DNA from: Zeugodacus cucurbitae
Taxonomy: Eukaryota > Arthropoda > Insecta > Diptera > Tephritidae
Direction: 5' to 3'
Assembly: GCF_028554725.1 (NCBI RefSeq)
Contig: NC_071668.1
Coordinates: 17,277,501 to 17,341,500, forward strand
DNA: 64,000 bases
The notes beneath the pieces were generated by a model. That model worked only from the letters and a program-made list of their open reading frames with translations. It did no database searches and was not told the DNA's origin. The position numbers and the translations under genes are program-made. Shown here piece after piece: positions 63,091 through 64,000 of this stretch; within the stretch, counting starts at the first letter, position 1, and every line of letters starts with the position of its first letter.

Positions 63091-63238
63091 CAGATTAATA
63101 AAATTTTTTGAGTAATTAAAAAAATATATATATTTGGAAAAAAATATTTTACACATTTCATTCAGATTAATAAATTTTTTTGAGTAATTACAAAAATATA
63201 TATATTTGGAAAAATATTATTTTACACATTTCATTCAG
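63091..63238. repeat. 72-bp tandem duplication
   Basis: Two adjacent units start with CAGATTAATAAA at 63,091 and 63,163. They differ by a few insertions and substitutions; both end ACACATTTCATTCAG. Confidence 0.92.
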
Positions 63239-64000
63239 TTAGTAGGTTACTAGTGTGAATTATAACTATTTTTTGCCATTTACATACTTACCGCATTCGG
63301 TTTTTGGTCTAATAACTTGAGTACCAAGGTCTTTAAACTCGTTTTCGTAAATAAAAAAAATTTAGGTCACTCGATTACGTTATCTCAAAAATGCTAAAAA
63401 ATGTTGCCTTTATCGTTTTCTTAAATATTTTCTATTAATTTTTATTTTCTATATTTTTTTATTTTTTTTTTCTTAATTTTTTATATTTTTCCATTGGTTT
63501 TATATTTTTTTTATATTTTTCATATCAACAGTTGTAATAACAATCGCTTTTACTCTCAAAACACAGTTCTTAAACATCAAGAAAAAATGCAAAAAAAATA
63601 AACATTAAAAAATAATTAAATTATTATCTTTCGAATATTTTATGTTTAAATCCAAACATAAGTAACTACTCCAACCAACACATTTATCCATACACAGTAT
63701 CTACCAACAGCAATCGTACGCCACGCTCCAATTAACTAAAAACAACTAAAAGATAAATAGTTGCATTAAACACTAAATTCACTTAACTCACAATGCGAAA
63801 GTGCTAAAAATGTGTAATTGTGGATATAAAAATGATTGTACATACATACATATCTACAACAGTGTATCTTTTCGCACAACAACAACAGCCATCTCTTCAA
63901 AACAGCATCTACATAACATTAATAATTTAGTAGTAGCTTCTTCGCGTCTGCGTCGAGTCGAGTCAGCGTCTATTAATTTCGTTTAATGCTCACTAAAGAT
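63239..64000. other. AT-rich window end; nothing recognised
   Basis: T-rich sequence near 63,430-63,530, then ordinary AT-rich DNA. No exon or element recognised. Confidence 0.3.

Noticed and set aside
1..64000. CRISPR arrays, rRNA, tRNA and viral genes
   Set aside because: I looked for regularly spaced repeats, cloverleaf-like genes and viral proteins and found none I could support.

Overview
The window looks like AT-rich nuclear DNA of a higher fly, most likely a tephritid fruit fly. Two intron-bearing genes match Drosophila-type Atg4 and Asteroid proteins. The mobile DNA is typical of these flies: DINE-1-like repeats, mariner elements of the DD41D (rosa) type, Jockey-like and other LINE fragments, and many CAA/GTT microsatellites. 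The tephritid assignment is an inference; nothing in the sequence names a species. I see no bacterial genes, rRNA, tRNA or CRISPR array.

Positions 1-38,500 are a gene-poor, transposon-rich tract. It holds seven copies of a DINE-1/HINE-like repeat (five in good or fair condition, one internally deleted, one doubtful), an internally deleted mariner, several decayed DD41D elements, LINE fragments, an inverted pair of minisatellite arrays near 8.1-9.1 kb, and an old repeat split by a Jockey-like insertion.

Positions 39,199-44,775 hold the two genes I can fully support, both on the minus strand and only about 0.5 kb apart. asteroid (two coding exons, 879 aa) is an XPG/FEN1-like nuclease-family protein. 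Atg4 (seven coding exons, 578 aa in the longest phase-consistent model) is the autophagy cysteine protease that processes Atg8. The Atg4 model has an unexpected N-terminal extension of 111 residues with one hydrophobic membrane-type segment; a downstream ATG with a strong fly start context would give the ordinary soluble form.

Positions 44,776-47,604 hold a divergent promoter region and a probable plus-strand 5' UTR exon ending in a consensus splice donor. In Drosophila the neighbour of asteroid is Star, so this may be the Star first exon. If so, most of the remaining 16 kb is its first intron. That stretch contains LINE and DD41D fragments, a second DD41D copy nearly identical to the one at 25 kb, and a striking pair of low-complexity blocks: about 1.4 kb of T-rich strand (58.7-60.1 kb) and about 1 kb of A-rich strand (60.95-61.9 kb) around ordinary sequence.
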